The position numbers were made by a program, and so were the translations under genes. 52,794 nucleotides of DNA from Pedobacter sp. ASV17 (GTDB lineage Bacteria > Bacteroidota > Bacteroidia > Sphingobacteriales > Sphingobacteriaceae). The DNA lies in assembly GCF_016429065.1 (NCBI RefSeq), contig NZ_JAELTX010000018.1:1-52794 (forward strand), read 5' to 3'. Below, piece after piece: positions 43,401 through 52,533 of the stretch; within the stretch, counting starts at the first letter, position 1; every line of letters starts with the position of its first letter. The notes below the pieces were generated by a model. It saw nothing but the letters and a program-made list of their open reading frames with translations. It was not told the origin of the DNA and made no database searches.

Positions 43401-45114
43401 GCTGGCTAAATTTGATTATCTAACCGTAAACAGCCCTACGGCAAACTGGATTTTTAACGGCAATATCAGGTTCAATAACAAGTATATACAAACAGGTGCT
43501 ACGGTAACCGCAAATGCTACGTTATGGGATGGCAATGCAGAGTGCCAGCTAAATGGAGTAGCATTGAATTTAAATGTGCAGACCATTAATTTACAGGGTG
43601 TTTGGTTACAAAAAGGAGACTTCAAGGCATCGGGGCTTACTATGAATTTAACCCAGGACTTTGTTTCTAATGATGCCACTAATCCACGTTCTGTAGACAT
43701 ACGTAATTCCAACATTACCGTAAGAAGTTGGTTTCACTACAATTTGGCAACGGCAAGACTACAGGCTGGAGGTTCTACCATTAATGTGCTCGAAAATTTT
43801 AATGGTAAGGCCAATGATGTATACGGTAAAATTATAGTTCCGTTACAGGCATATCCAGGTAGTGGTTATTATATCCAGGGTGGTATCATAGCCGATGAGC
43901 TTATTTTGAACCAATCCAGAACAATAAACGACAACAATACCTTTGGAACTTTGTTTTTAAAGCCAATCGGGCTTACGCTCAACCTGCAGACGGGTTCTAC
44001 GCAGGCGGTTGCCAATTACCTGTTGCTTAGTGGTTCACCTTGTTATTTAAACAGTATACGTGTTGGTGGCGAAACCGGCAGTAGCCAAACCACACAGGCT
44101 ACCATTAATTACAGCAATCCCAACAATAGCAACAAATACGATTTTATTCGCATAGGCGGAATCATCGCTTCTAATGCCCATTTACTTTTATATGCCAACA
44201 GTACGCAGTTAGGCAATAACCAAAATGTTGAAGAGGCTGTTCCTGGGCAATTGCCAGGTTTAATTGGGTTGCCCGATAGTTTTTCTTGTACCACAATAAA
44301 TGATGCCGATCCCGCTACCTATCAGCTTGTTGCAAATTTTTCTGGCGGGCCAACCAGTAGCTACACTTGGTATAAGAAAAACGCTGCTGGAACTTTTGTG
44401 GACTTAAATGTACCCACTACCACCACCGTTATTGATGTGAGAAACTTTGGCTACGATGGTGTTTATAAAGCCGAAATTATTTATGACCCTAGCTTGCCTA
44501 TTGCGCAACAATGCAAGGTGCCAGATGAAATAACCGTAAGCTACAAACCCAAAAACGTAGTGCTCAGCGCCGGTGCAAATGCCTATAAATTTTGTGCAAA
44601 CGATTCTAAAACAATAGCCAATTTGTCTGTAGATGTTTCTACAGCTAATGAAATGACCCTAAGAAATGCGTCCATTAAATGGTACACGGCAGCGGCGGGT
44701 GGTGTCCCTTTGAACCCTGCCGACTTATTGTTGAGCGGCAGTTATTATGCAGAGCTGGTGGTTGACGCAACAGGCTGTGTAAGCCCGACCAGAACCTTGG
44801 CACAGGTGGTTGTAGAACAGCCAATGGTTGCCAATGCCGGACCTGACCAACAGAAGGGGGGCAATTATCCAATAACATTTACCATGGTCGCAAATGATCC
44901 GCAAACCGCAACAGGTGAATGGATTGTGATTTCTGGAGACATATCCATTGCTGATAATACAAAATATAATACCACCATCTCACTTAATTCGGGGAACAGG
45001 ACAGAATTACAATGGAAAATTACCAATAGCTGTGGCACCAGTACAGACAATGTTTTGCTAATAAAGATGGCTCCTGTAATGGCTAACCCCAGCTTAAGAA
45101 CAAGAGTTAAATAA
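40480..45114 (+). CDS. Giant modular surface protein 1 (YWxGG modules, Ig-like end)
   Basis: An exported 1544-residue protein of no family I recognise. A signal peptide ends at AAAAQ. Three long units start with a Trp/Gly motif: MYWIGGPGNWDDLTHWS (~35), IYWVGAGGDNQWNTKMNW (~470) and LYWTGASDSNWNNGLNW (~860). Later units continue with a Cys-Pro-Asp block (YCIPTQYDNVFFD, GCVPTRYDNVHFN). Each unit is rich in Asn, Thr and Gly in short strands, suggesting a beta-helix, and ends with a second Cys near TADCNGFYQIY or TADCMGLMEMY. From ~1265, Ig-like domains follow (SSYTWYKKNA, ASIKWYTAAAGG). The C-terminus is MANPSLRTRVK. The 68-bp gap to the fibre gene and 35-bp gap to the next imply one operon. 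Confidence 0.85.
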   Translation: MMKSSSISKKHIFKIKLTLLFLVFGYAAAAQEQTMYWIGGPGNWDDLTHWSFQSGTQGPTTPSSIPTSETNVIIDASSGFSGSAINNDAGTIIGLNGSVYIKSLIFDGGLTASNSPRIIGNYGVTVSGNVTLQPFVVLAFGSGPSDGLTLDQPIGTTATFQPNSANLGLAFTKSGAGTLNIDGNFVNSYLSYFNNGIANYNGAVFQSGGFVMQNNAVLNMPNLLTLNFTAWQSQSINGTASLNVPLLQTINTKGFTLNSTTPLNLPSLQVFNVEGAVDNGNPAATLTLANSAVVTAGNWSYIGNLNAGTAQFHITGNEFRTKSGTTVNKVFIDNTNQNATVVIAGAGSIINELFFIISGGYFLESMNVGKLSLASSANYLIQFNTELTVTSQLIDNTADCNGFYQIYAFNYPAVPGMTAKLNNQTGAPINLKNTRVTGINALTQQVNVIGVDNGDNTGLISFTQPASKNIYWVGAGGDNQWNTKMNWSASSGGAGGYCIPTQYDNVFFDVNSVVTGATVNITSTPAYFRNISIQDNFPQATFALGSANNVGINCYGSWYMKSGVSVNDVVYFYAPSLGETITSNNSVFTKNIHFRGFGGWVLQDKLTTGQNLYFNSGTLNTNSKDVYISETFSPDYWGYPMSPGNRHLIFGSSAISALAFWDYPGGGTLDAGTSHITMRNPNGSFNAGDSYTYYDVTVSPAGSAQRIGYGFSGSNINYHNIYVYSSYASFVQAPNNTANLLKAMPVLGRAELYFQNNFTTNDMEVQSMAIISANNGVTLTINQNFISHTADCMGLMEMYVNNKTAGQSFTFKALNNVKIPNVWMTGVTADLTTGKTYTATGIQGPDVANWTFTPTASKELYWTGASDSNWNNGLNWTTNINGTPTPGGCVPTRYDNVHFNSFSNRNLPINILNIPAYFNNLIAHADAPDGIAIVNDVNTIANAYGNTIQLGSNMYINRLTLQGDANNGVLTTSQLAKFDYLTVNSPTANWIFNGNIRFNNKYIQTGATVTANATLWDGNAECQLNGVALNLNVQTINLQGVWLQKGDFKASGLTMNLTQDFVSNDATNPRSVDIRNSNITVRSWFHYNLATARLQAGGSTINVLENFNGKANDVYGKIIVPLQAYPGSGYYIQGGIIADELILNQSRTINDNNTFGTLFLKPIGLTLNLQTGSTQAVANYLLLSGSPCYLNSIRVGGETGSSQTTQATINYSNPNNSNKYDFIRIGGIIASNAHLLLYANSTQLGNNQNVEEAVPGQLPGLIGLPDSFSCTTINDADPATYQLVANFSGGPTSSYTWYKKNAAGTFVDLNVPTTTTVIDVRNFGYDGVYKAEIIYDPSLPIAQQCKVPDEITVSYKPKNVVLSAGANAYKFCANDSKTIANLSVDVSTANEMTLRNASIKWYTAAAGGVPLNPADLLLSGSYYAELVVDATGCVSPTRTLAQVVVEQPMVANAGPDQQKGGNYPITFTMVANDPQTATGEWIVISGDISIADNTKYNTTISLNSGNRTELQWKITNSCGTSTDNVLLIKMAPVMANPSLRTRVK

Positions 45115-45149
45115 TAATAGGATTCGATTAGTACTTTGGACAGATCTGC

Positions 45150-48100
45150 ATGAATAGTTTTAAGTTTTTATATATTTTCTTCGTGCTGTCGCTACTGGTA
45201 GGGACTGCCAAGGCAGCCAATTACTATTGGGTAGGCGGTAGTGGCAACTGGGGCGATTTAAACCATTGGGCTACTACCAGTGGGGGCAGTACCTATTATG
45301 CCACAGTGCCAGGCAGTGCCGATAACGTGATATTTGATGCCAGTTCAGGTTTTGGGGCTACCAATGCACTTAAAACGGTTACCGTAAATGTGCCTGCCTT
45401 GGCTGGTAATTTTACCATTAACGGAGCGGTTAATGCTCCTATTATTGCAGGAGCAGGTTCAACTACCCTTAACGTTTACGGAAATATGCTTTTGCAATCG
45501 GGTGTGTTATTTAATGCACCAGTAAGCTTTAAGCCAGTTGGCGTCCAAACGGCAACACTAAACGGCGTGGCTTTTAACAATAATGTAAGCATAGATGGTG
45601 CAGGAACGCTACGCTTGCTGGATAATGCGAAAGTAAACAATGCTTATACGCTCACCTTGATCAGCGGAACTTTTGATACCGATGGAAAACAGCTTGATGC
45701 GGGAGCCTTGGCCGCTTCGGGCACTGCTTCAAAAACTCTAATGCTGGGCAGTTCGCAAGTTTATATAGCTACAGGTGCGTTATTTCACACAGGTACCAAT
45801 TTAAACATACAGCCTGGTACTTCCCATTTGCATTTTACGGGTAACATGGACGTAAATTTATATAATGCAGTCAGTAAAGATGGGCTTAGCGGAGCTAATG
45901 CTTTATCCTTTTATGATGTTACTTTTGAAAATCCAAATTCTACGTGGGCAGGTATTAACCCCAATACAAACGTTAACGGAATTTTTACTTTTCTCCACAA
46001 CCTCACTTTTAAGGGGGTAGCCACCCTACAAAAAAATGCGCATACCATTGCCAATTTATTTTTGGCAACGGGCAAAAGCTTAACCTTGCCCAGTGGTGCT
46101 ACGCAAACCATTACCCAAAGCATTAACTTGGGAACTGTTGCCGATGGTTGTGCAGCCTATAGCAACCTTCGCGCTACCAGTGCAGGAGCTGTAGCTAATA
46201 TGAAAATGATGGCTGGCGCAATGGCCAACGTTTACCATACCAGCATAAGTGATATTGCTATTGCTCGTGATGCAAACCCTGCCGAAACTTTTAATGCTCA
46301 GTTAAACAGTTATAATGCTGGCGGCAATACAGGCTGGAATTTTACGGCACCAATATCACAAACCTATTATTGGATTGGCGGTGCAGGTAATTGGAGCGAC
46401 AACAACCACTGGTCGCTAACTAGTGGTGGAACACTGGGCACCTGCGTGCCAAGTTTAAACGATGATGTGGTTTTCGACAATGCATCTGGTTTTACGGCTG
46501 CTGCACAGGTAGTAAATGTTGATATGCCTGCGGCTTGCCGAAATATCAGTTTTATAGCAGGCTCCAATCCCCCAACGGTAAGCGCCGCCACAGGCAATAA
46601 TATATCCGTAACTGGCTCAGCTATTTGGCAGAGCGGGATGCTGTTAAATACTACGGTAAGCTATGCCACTAGAGGCAATCAAACCATCACCTCAAACAAT
46701 GTTAAACACGTAAATGTAAACATCGCAGGTCGTGTGGCTGCTACAGATAAAATCACCTTGGTTGATGATTTTGAAAGTACGGCATCAGTTACATTTGCGG
46801 GGGGGACCTTTAATACCAACAATAAAAAAGTAACCTTGTTAAATTTTTACGGCAATGCGGGTGGTGCATCTTCCAGTTTGGTCAGAGGTGTAGAACTAAC
46901 TGCTTCACATATTTATGTAACAGGCAGTGTTTTTGATACGGGTGATACCCAGGTAAGCGTAGCAGGAGGGACCTCGGTAATCCACTTCACCAAGCAATTG
47001 ACCGGTTCCAGCGAAGGATTAGGTGCCCTGTATACACAGCAATATTACGATGTAATTTTCGAAAACCCGGCTACTACCAATACTACAGCGGGTATGATTG
47101 GGAACTCTTTTAATACCAGCTTTCACAATGTCACTTTTAGGGGAAATGGCCGTTTGCAACAAGGCCGGTATAACAGCATCACCCTGTCCCCTGGTAAGGC
47201 TTATGATTTTACAGGCGGTCAAGCGCTGATCATTAGCGAAAGCTTTAATGCCCGAAGTACCGATTGTAGCCAACCCGTCACCATCGGCTCTACCAATGCC
47301 TTGCAGTTTATACTTTCTATGCCGGCTACGGCAAGTGTAAATGTGCAGAATGCAATTATTTCCAACTCCAAAGGCCAGGGAGGAGCCAATTTCGTGGCAC
47401 TTAACTCTACAGACGTAGTAAGCAATACGGGCTGGACATTTCCTGCCAATAGTGTTAGAAGATTGTATTGGGTAGGTGGTGCGGGAACTTGGACAGACAA
47501 TGTGCATTGGTCGCTTACATCGGGTGGTGCGGGCGGAGAATGTATGCCCGATTTAAACGATGATGTTTTTTTTGATGCTAATTCGGGTTTTACGGCCGCT
47601 TCAAAAACGGTCACAATTCCTACTATGGATACTTTTGTACACAACTTTACCATCAACGGTACTTCTGTACCACCAACTTTCAGCGGAGGAGCACTTTTAG
47701 CTGTTTATGGCTCTATGGTGTTGCAAAACGGTATTTCATGGAATATTTTAACAGAGTTTAGACCCGCAACCGGCATGGTAGAAACCTTGACCAGCAATGG
47801 AGGAAGTTTGACTTTTGCTGGAGGTGGCAAACGGGCCAGTATAAACGGCAATGGTACTTTAAAATTAGCTGATGATGCGATATTTGATGAAATCAATTTG
47901 CTAAGGGGAACCTTTGATACCGATGGCAAAACGCTCAGTGCCCTCAGAATTTTCGATTGGTACGCGCCTCAATCTACCACAACCACTTTGCGTACCTTAA
48001 AATTGAACAATTCGAGGGTGAATATTAGCATTGCAAATAATAATTGGGCTTTTATGATGGTATTGCCTGGTACTAAATTAGAAGCAGGTACCTCAAAGGT

Positions 48101-49136
48101 GTATTTCACCGGCTCGTTCACCGGTACTCCCGCCATTACTTTGGCTTCCAACATGGACATGTACGATGTTTATTTTACCAATCCCAATTCCACCATGGCG
48201 GGTTTATCCTGGGGCTATGGTAATAGCAATTATGCGAATACAGCTGGCAGCAATACAAAATTCAACAGCATTACTTTTATGGGGGGTGGTTACATCAATA
48301 CCGTTGGTAATAGCATTGGTACCTTGGTGCTAACCGCAGGTAAAACCTATCAGTTTAGGGCAGGTGCCGAGCAATTTGTAACCAATAAACTTTATGCATC
48401 GGGTAATCCATGTAAAACCATTACCTTAAAGAGTACCACATCTGGCAGTCAGGCCAGTTTAAATGTTCAGGGAGGGCTTACACTCTTTGATTATGGTATT
48501 TTAACAGACATTAATGCTTCTGGAAATACTTTAACTTATGGTATCAATAGTAGTGATGGCGGTAATAATTCCAATATTGTATTTGATCATACAGGTACAC
48601 AAGGTACCATTGTGGGCTTTGGCCCTGATTGGTTGTGCCACATTATTGATCCTGCGCTACCTGTTTCCTATACGCTAAATACTAATGGTTTCTATGCCGA
48701 TCCAAATACCACTTTTTCATGGATAAAAGTGGGCAGCCCTACAGTTTTAGGAACAGGACCTACCTTAGATATCAGTGCATCAGGATATGGCACCTATAAG
48801 GTAACGGTAACTTATGCAACTGGTTGTACTGTTAGCGATGACGTACTGGTGCAACAAGGTACGGTAAAACCAACAGCGGCAGCTACCCAAAAATTTTGCG
48901 GCACAGTTTATACGTCTTTGGCTTCACTAGCGGTTACAGGTAACAACATTAAATGGTACACCGATGCTGTAAGCACTACGGTTTTGCCAGCAAGTACACT
49001 TTTGATAGACGGACACACCTATTATGTTACCCAAACAGTAAACAATGGTTGTGAGAGCGTAAGGTTACCCGTAACCGTAGTGCTGGAAAATTGTGCTATT
49101 GCCAATCCATCAATAAGAAATAGAGTAAGTAATTAG
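45150..49136 (+). CDS. Giant modular surface protein 2 (YWxGG modules)
   Basis: An exported 1328-residue paralogue of the preceding protein. The signal ends around GTAKA. Three units start YYWVGGSGNWGDLNHWA (~24), YYWIGGAGNWSDNNHWSLTS (~405) and LYWVGGAGTWTDNVHWSLTS (~772). Units 2 and 3 continue with a C-V/M-P block (CVPSLNDDVVFDNASGF, CMPDLNDDVFFDANSGF) and all share beta-strand-rich, Asn/Thr/Gly-rich bodies. Unit junctions carry NTGWxF (NTGWNFTAPISQTYYW, NTGWTFPANS). The end has Ig-like segments (NNIKWYTDAVSTTVLP) and the tail IANPSIRNRVSN, matching protein 1. No T9SS C-terminal domain is seen. Confidence 0.85.
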   Translation: MNSFKFLYIFFVLSLLVGTAKAANYYWVGGSGNWGDLNHWATTSGGSTYYATVPGSADNVIFDASSGFGATNALKTVTVNVPALAGNFTINGAVNAPIIAGAGSTTLNVYGNMLLQSGVLFNAPVSFKPVGVQTATLNGVAFNNNVSIDGAGTLRLLDNAKVNNAYTLTLISGTFDTDGKQLDAGALAASGTASKTLMLGSSQVYIATGALFHTGTNLNIQPGTSHLHFTGNMDVNLYNAVSKDGLSGANALSFYDVTFENPNSTWAGINPNTNVNGIFTFLHNLTFKGVATLQKNAHTIANLFLATGKSLTLPSGATQTITQSINLGTVADGCAAYSNLRATSAGAVANMKMMAGAMANVYHTSISDIAIARDANPAETFNAQLNSYNAGGNTGWNFTAPISQTYYWIGGAGNWSDNNHWSLTSGGTLGTCVPSLNDDVVFDNASGFTAAAQVVNVDMPAACRNISFIAGSNPPTVSAATGNNISVTGSAIWQSGMLLNTTVSYATRGNQTITSNNVKHVNVNIAGRVAATDKITLVDDFESTASVTFAGGTFNTNNKKVTLLNFYGNAGGASSSLVRGVELTASHIYVTGSVFDTGDTQVSVAGGTSVIHFTKQLTGSSEGLGALYTQQYYDVIFENPATTNTTAGMIGNSFNTSFHNVTFRGNGRLQQGRYNSITLSPGKAYDFTGGQALIISESFNARSTDCSQPVTIGSTNALQFILSMPATASVNVQNAIISNSKGQGGANFVALNSTDVVSNTGWTFPANSVRRLYWVGGAGTWTDNVHWSLTSGGAGGECMPDLNDDVFFDANSGFTAASKTVTIPTMDTFVHNFTINGTSVPPTFSGGALLAVYGSMVLQNGISWNILTEFRPATGMVETLTSNGGSLTFAGGGKRASINGNGTLKLADDAIFDEINLLRGTFDTDGKTLSALRIFDWYAPQSTTTTLRTLKLNNSRVNISIANNNWAFMMVLPGTKLEAGTSKVYFTGSFTGTPAITLASNMDMYDVYFTNPNSTMAGLSWGYGNSNYANTAGSNTKFNSITFMGGGYINTVGNSIGTLVLTAGKTYQFRAGAEQFVTNKLYASGNPCKTITLKSTTSGSQASLNVQGGLTLFDYGILTDINASGNTLTYGINSSDGGNNSNIVFDHTGTQGTIVGFGPDWLCHIIDPALPVSYTLNTNGFYADPNTTFSWIKVGSPTVLGTGPTLDISASGYGTYKVTVTYATGCTVSDDVLVQQGTVKPTAAATQKFCGTVYTSLASLAVTGNNIKWYTDAVSTTVLPASTLLIDGHTYYVTQTVNNGCESVRLPVTVVLENCAIANPSIRNRVSN

Positions 49137-49160
49137 AGGTAGAGGTAAAAGAAAATAAAA

Positions 49161-51512
49161 ATGAAAAAATTATTGTCATTATGTGTAATATGCTGTTTCT
49201 GGCTCGTAAGCTATGGACAATCCGCTACCTATATTAACGATAGCTTCGATATCAATGCGGGGACACCGGTAACCTGGTATGGCGATGTTACTTTTGGCCC
49301 CAATGCGGTGGTTTACATAGAAGATGGCGCAACAGCCATTTTTTATGGTAAAAACATGAACATTGATCCTGCTGCTCGTTTCGTTTCGCTACCAAGTAAC
49401 GGCCAAACGGGTACTGGTGTAATTATCTTTAAGAACGATAACCCACTATATGCCGGCTATCCCTTGCAGCAAACCTTAAACGGAGGTTATACTTCGGGTA
49501 TCAACCCTTCTTTACCTAACATAGAAATTGACAATGTTAATGGGGTTTCTTTAACAGGAAATACCCGTATTACCAATACCATTAAATTTACAACTGGTCA
49601 TTTGTTTCTCAGCAATTTTGATGTCGTATTGGATGATGATGCCATTTTTAGTGGTTTCGATGTTTCAAAACATGTGGTTACCAATGGTACCGGAGTCATC
49701 GTTAAAGAAAATTTAGCCACTAATGCTTCTTTCCTATTTCCGGTAAGTATTGCTGGCTTTGATTATACGCCGGTAACCGTGAGCAACCAAGCAGTAGCTA
49801 GAAATATCAATGTACAAGTGAAAGATTATGCTACAAGTGCCTCTATAGAAACCACTTTTGCAACCAAGGGAATGGATAGGACCTGGCAAATCAGCAGTAA
49901 TATAGCAGGTGCGGCCAATATTACCTTGCAGCATAATGCGGCAACCAACATTAATGGTATGGGTACTGATCAAAGTGCTTTTAACAATGCTTCGTGTTTT
50001 GTTTGTCAGCAGCTTAGTCCAGGAGTTTGGTCTAGTACATGTAGTGGGGCCGATGGTGGCGCGCCAATTTGCATCAACTTAGGTAATCATTTAATACTGC
50101 CAAATGTGGTTGATGCCACTGCATTTTTTACGAAAAAAACAGTCGATTGTGTTGACTTAAGTATTGAAAAAACGGTAACTAACGCAGCACCGTTGGTGGG
50201 CTCAAATATTGTTTTTACGATAACGGCTAAAAACTTGGGCATGGTGGATGCTACAGGCGTAAAAGTGGATGATTTGTTGCCAGACGGCTATGCTTTTGTG
50301 AGTTCTACCGTTACTGCTGGTGTTTATAATGCAGGTACTGGTATTTGGACTTTAGGCAATCTTGCTAATGGCGCAACAGCAACCTTAACCGTAACAGCAA
50401 CCATAAAAGCTAGCGGTAGCTATGCTAACAAAGCGGTAATTGGTGGTAACGAAACAGATCCAGATATGAGTAACAACACCTCTACCGTTACGCCAATACC
50501 GGGGGCATTGCAGGCTAATTTGGGTATAACTAAAACGGTTGATAATGCTAGTCCAGTAATTGGTAGTAACGTAATATTTACCATCACGGTAAACAATACC
50601 GGTCCAAATAATGCCACTGGAGTGATGGTTAATGATCAGCTGCCAAACGGCTATACCTTTATCAATTCTTCGGTAACAACGGGAACAATTTCCAACACTA
50701 CCGGTATATGGACCATTGGAAATTTAGCGGTAGGGCAAATTGCTACACTTAAAATTACGGCTAAAGTAAATGCAGCTGGTTTGTATGCAAACAAGGCTAC
50801 CGTTAGTGGTAATGAGCCTGATCCTGTTTTGGGGAATAATAGTGCTACGGTAACACCTATTGTAAATGCGGCACTAGTTGATTTAAGTGTGATAAAATTA
50901 GCACCTATGGCTGCCACTAACATTGGCGACGAATTTGAATACACCATCCAAGTGAAAAATATTGGAGGTTATTTGGCCACTGGAGCCATCGTGACAGATA
51001 TCTTGCCTCCGCAACTTTCTTATGTTTCAGCAAATACAAACTATGGCATAGCCAACTATAGTGCCGCTAACCGAACCTTAACTTGGAATATAGGTAATAT
51101 TGCCGCAAGTGCAAGTGTAGATATTGTATTGAAAGTGAAGGCAAACCAAGAAGGAGCCGTAAGTAATACAGCCACTGTAGCAAGTACAGAAACCGACACC
51201 AACCTAGCTAATAATACTTCTACCCACGTGAAGCAGGTAATGGGATTACAAATTCCAAATATAATTACACCTGATGGAGATGGTAAAAATGATACTTTCC
51301 GCATACCTGGCTTGGCAAACTACCCAGAAAACAGCTTGGTTATCCATAACAGATGGGGTAACGAAGTATGGAAAAGCACAGGCAAAACCTATAAAAATGA
51401 ATGGGATGGTTATGGCTTAAATGGCGGAACCTACTATTATATATTGAAGCTTAAAGATCCAACGGGCAAGTGGCAAATATTTTCAGGCTGGATAACTTTA
51501 ATGAAAGACTAG
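49161..51512 (+). CDS. DUF11-repeat surface protein with T9SS type B C-terminal domain
   Basis: An exported 783-residue protein. After the signal peptide (ends at SYGQ), residues ~20-320 are a strand-rich region of unknown fold (TPVTWYGDVTFGPNAVVYIE). Three DUF11-type beta-sandwich repeats start near 330 (VDLSIEKTVTNAAPLVGSN), 452 (ANLGITKTVDNASPVIGSN) and 573. The last ~85 residues are a gliding-motility-type (type B) T9SS sorting domain: NIITPDGDGKNDTFRIPGL, VIHNRWGNEVWKS and WDGYGLNGGTYYYIL. Type B domains are known to direct secretion through T9SS with help from SprF/PorP-like proteins, and one is encoded 23 bp downstream. It starts 24 bp after modular protein 2. Confidence 0.93.
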   Translation: MKKLLSLCVICCFWLVSYGQSATYINDSFDINAGTPVTWYGDVTFGPNAVVYIEDGATAIFYGKNMNIDPAARFVSLPSNGQTGTGVIIFKNDNPLYAGYPLQQTLNGGYTSGINPSLPNIEIDNVNGVSLTGNTRITNTIKFTTGHLFLSNFDVVLDDDAIFSGFDVSKHVVTNGTGVIVKENLATNASFLFPVSIAGFDYTPVTVSNQAVARNINVQVKDYATSASIETTFATKGMDRTWQISSNIAGAANITLQHNAATNINGMGTDQSAFNNASCFVCQQLSPGVWSSTCSGADGGAPICINLGNHLILPNVVDATAFFTKKTVDCVDLSIEKTVTNAAPLVGSNIVFTITAKNLGMVDATGVKVDDLLPDGYAFVSSTVTAGVYNAGTGIWTLGNLANGATATLTVTATIKASGSYANKAVIGGNETDPDMSNNTSTVTPIPGALQANLGITKTVDNASPVIGSNVIFTITVNNTGPNNATGVMVNDQLPNGYTFINSSVTTGTISNTTGIWTIGNLAVGQIATLKITAKVNAAGLYANKATVSGNEPDPVLGNNSATVTPIVNAALVDLSVIKLAPMAATNIGDEFEYTIQVKNIGGYLATGAIVTDILPPQLSYVSANTNYGIANYSAANRTLTWNIGNIAASASVDIVLKVKANQEGAVSNTATVASTETDTNLANNTSTHVKQVMGLQIPNIITPDGDGKNDTFRIPGLANYPENSLVIHNRWGNEVWKSTGKTYKNEWDGYGLNGGTYYYILKLKDPTGKWQIFSGWITLMKD

Positions 51513-51535
51513 TGACCCCATTTTAATCAAAACCT

Positions 51536-52501
51536 ATGAAAAAAATAATATTATTCCTTTTGCTAAGCATTGCGCTAGCAGGTAAGGCACAGCAAGACGC
51601 ACAATATAGCCAATACATGTTCAATGGCATTTATATTAATCCAGCCTATGCGGGATACAAAGAAGAACTAAACTTGCATAGTTTTTATCGCAGTCAATGG
51701 ACTGGTATTAAGGGGGCGCCTAAAAGTGCATCGTTAGCGGTTGACGCCATTGCCAATAATGGTAATGTAGGTTTGGCTTTTCAAATAGCTTCAGATAAAT
51801 TAGGACCACAAAACACCTTGTCTGGTTATTTAAGTTATGCTTACCGACTAAGAATTGGAGATGATGAAGATAGCAGGTTGGCGTTAGGTTTAGGCATTGG
51901 TGCGGTTCAAAATACCATTGATGGTAATTTGTTTAGTTATATTGATCCTAACGACCCTAGGGTTCCCATTGGGATAGAAAGGAGCATAGCTCCTGATGCA
52001 AGAACAGGTGTGTTTTATGCAAATAGCAGATGGTATGCTGGTTTTTCTGTAGATAATTTAATCGCCCAATATTTGGTCAAAAATCAATCTGCTTTTTTCC
52101 CAGTACAAAAGCCTCATTATTACTTAACTGCTGGTGTGCTACTTCCAATAAACGAAGATGTACAACTTAAGCCATCTTTTTTATTAAAAGATGATAGGGG
52201 AGGTCCCACAAGTTTAGATTTGAATGCTTTTTTGTTGCTGGCAGATAGGATTTGGCTAGGTGGAAGTTATCGTACGGCCGTAAAGCTGTACAATAAGTCG
52301 TACTTGAAAAAAGATTTGTCACGTTCAAACTCAATAGTGGCCATGACAGAGTTCTTTGCAACCCCGCAACTACGGATAGGTTATGCATTTGATTATTCCA
52401 TAAACAGCCTATCGCAAGTGAGTGGAGGCACACACGAAATCTCAGTTGGATTTTATTTCAAGCCCCAACAAATAAGAATGAAATCACAAAGATATTTTTA
52501 A
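51536..52501 (+). CDS. PorP/SprF family T9SS membrane protein
   Basis: An outer-membrane beta-barrel protein of 321 residues. The signal ends at AGKAQ, followed by the family signature DAQYSQYMFNGIYINPAYAG and FYRSQWTGIKGAPKSASLAV. Alternating strands run to the C-terminus (HEISVGFYFKPQQIRMKSQR). In Flavobacterium, SprF is needed to export the type B protein SprB, and PorP/SprF genes often sit beside type B substrates. Here it follows the DUF11/type B gene directly, so that protein is its likely client. The next gene, 32 bp on, looks PorE/OmpA-like, completing the usual pair. Confidence 0.95.
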   Translation: MKKIILFLLLSIALAGKAQQDAQYSQYMFNGIYINPAYAGYKEELNLHSFYRSQWTGIKGAPKSASLAVDAIANNGNVGLAFQIASDKLGPQNTLSGYLSYAYRLRIGDDEDSRLALGLGIGAVQNTIDGNLFSYIDPNDPRVPIGIERSIAPDARTGVFYANSRWYAGFSVDNLIAQYLVKNQSAFFPVQKPHYYLTAGVLLPINEDVQLKPSFLLKDDRGGPTSLDLNAFLLLADRIWLGGSYRTAVKLYNKSYLKKDLSRSNSIVAMTEFFATPQLRIGYAFDYSINSLSQVSGGTHEISVGFYFKPQQIRMKSQRYF

Positions 52502-52533
52502 CTGAGGTTTAATATTTAAAGCCTACTCATACC

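Noticed and set aside
37516..49000. Many long antisense frames across the surface-protein genes
   Set aside because: They are by-products of repetitive Gly/Ala/Thr/Asn-rich coding; the plus-strand frames are continuous and have signal peptides and domains.
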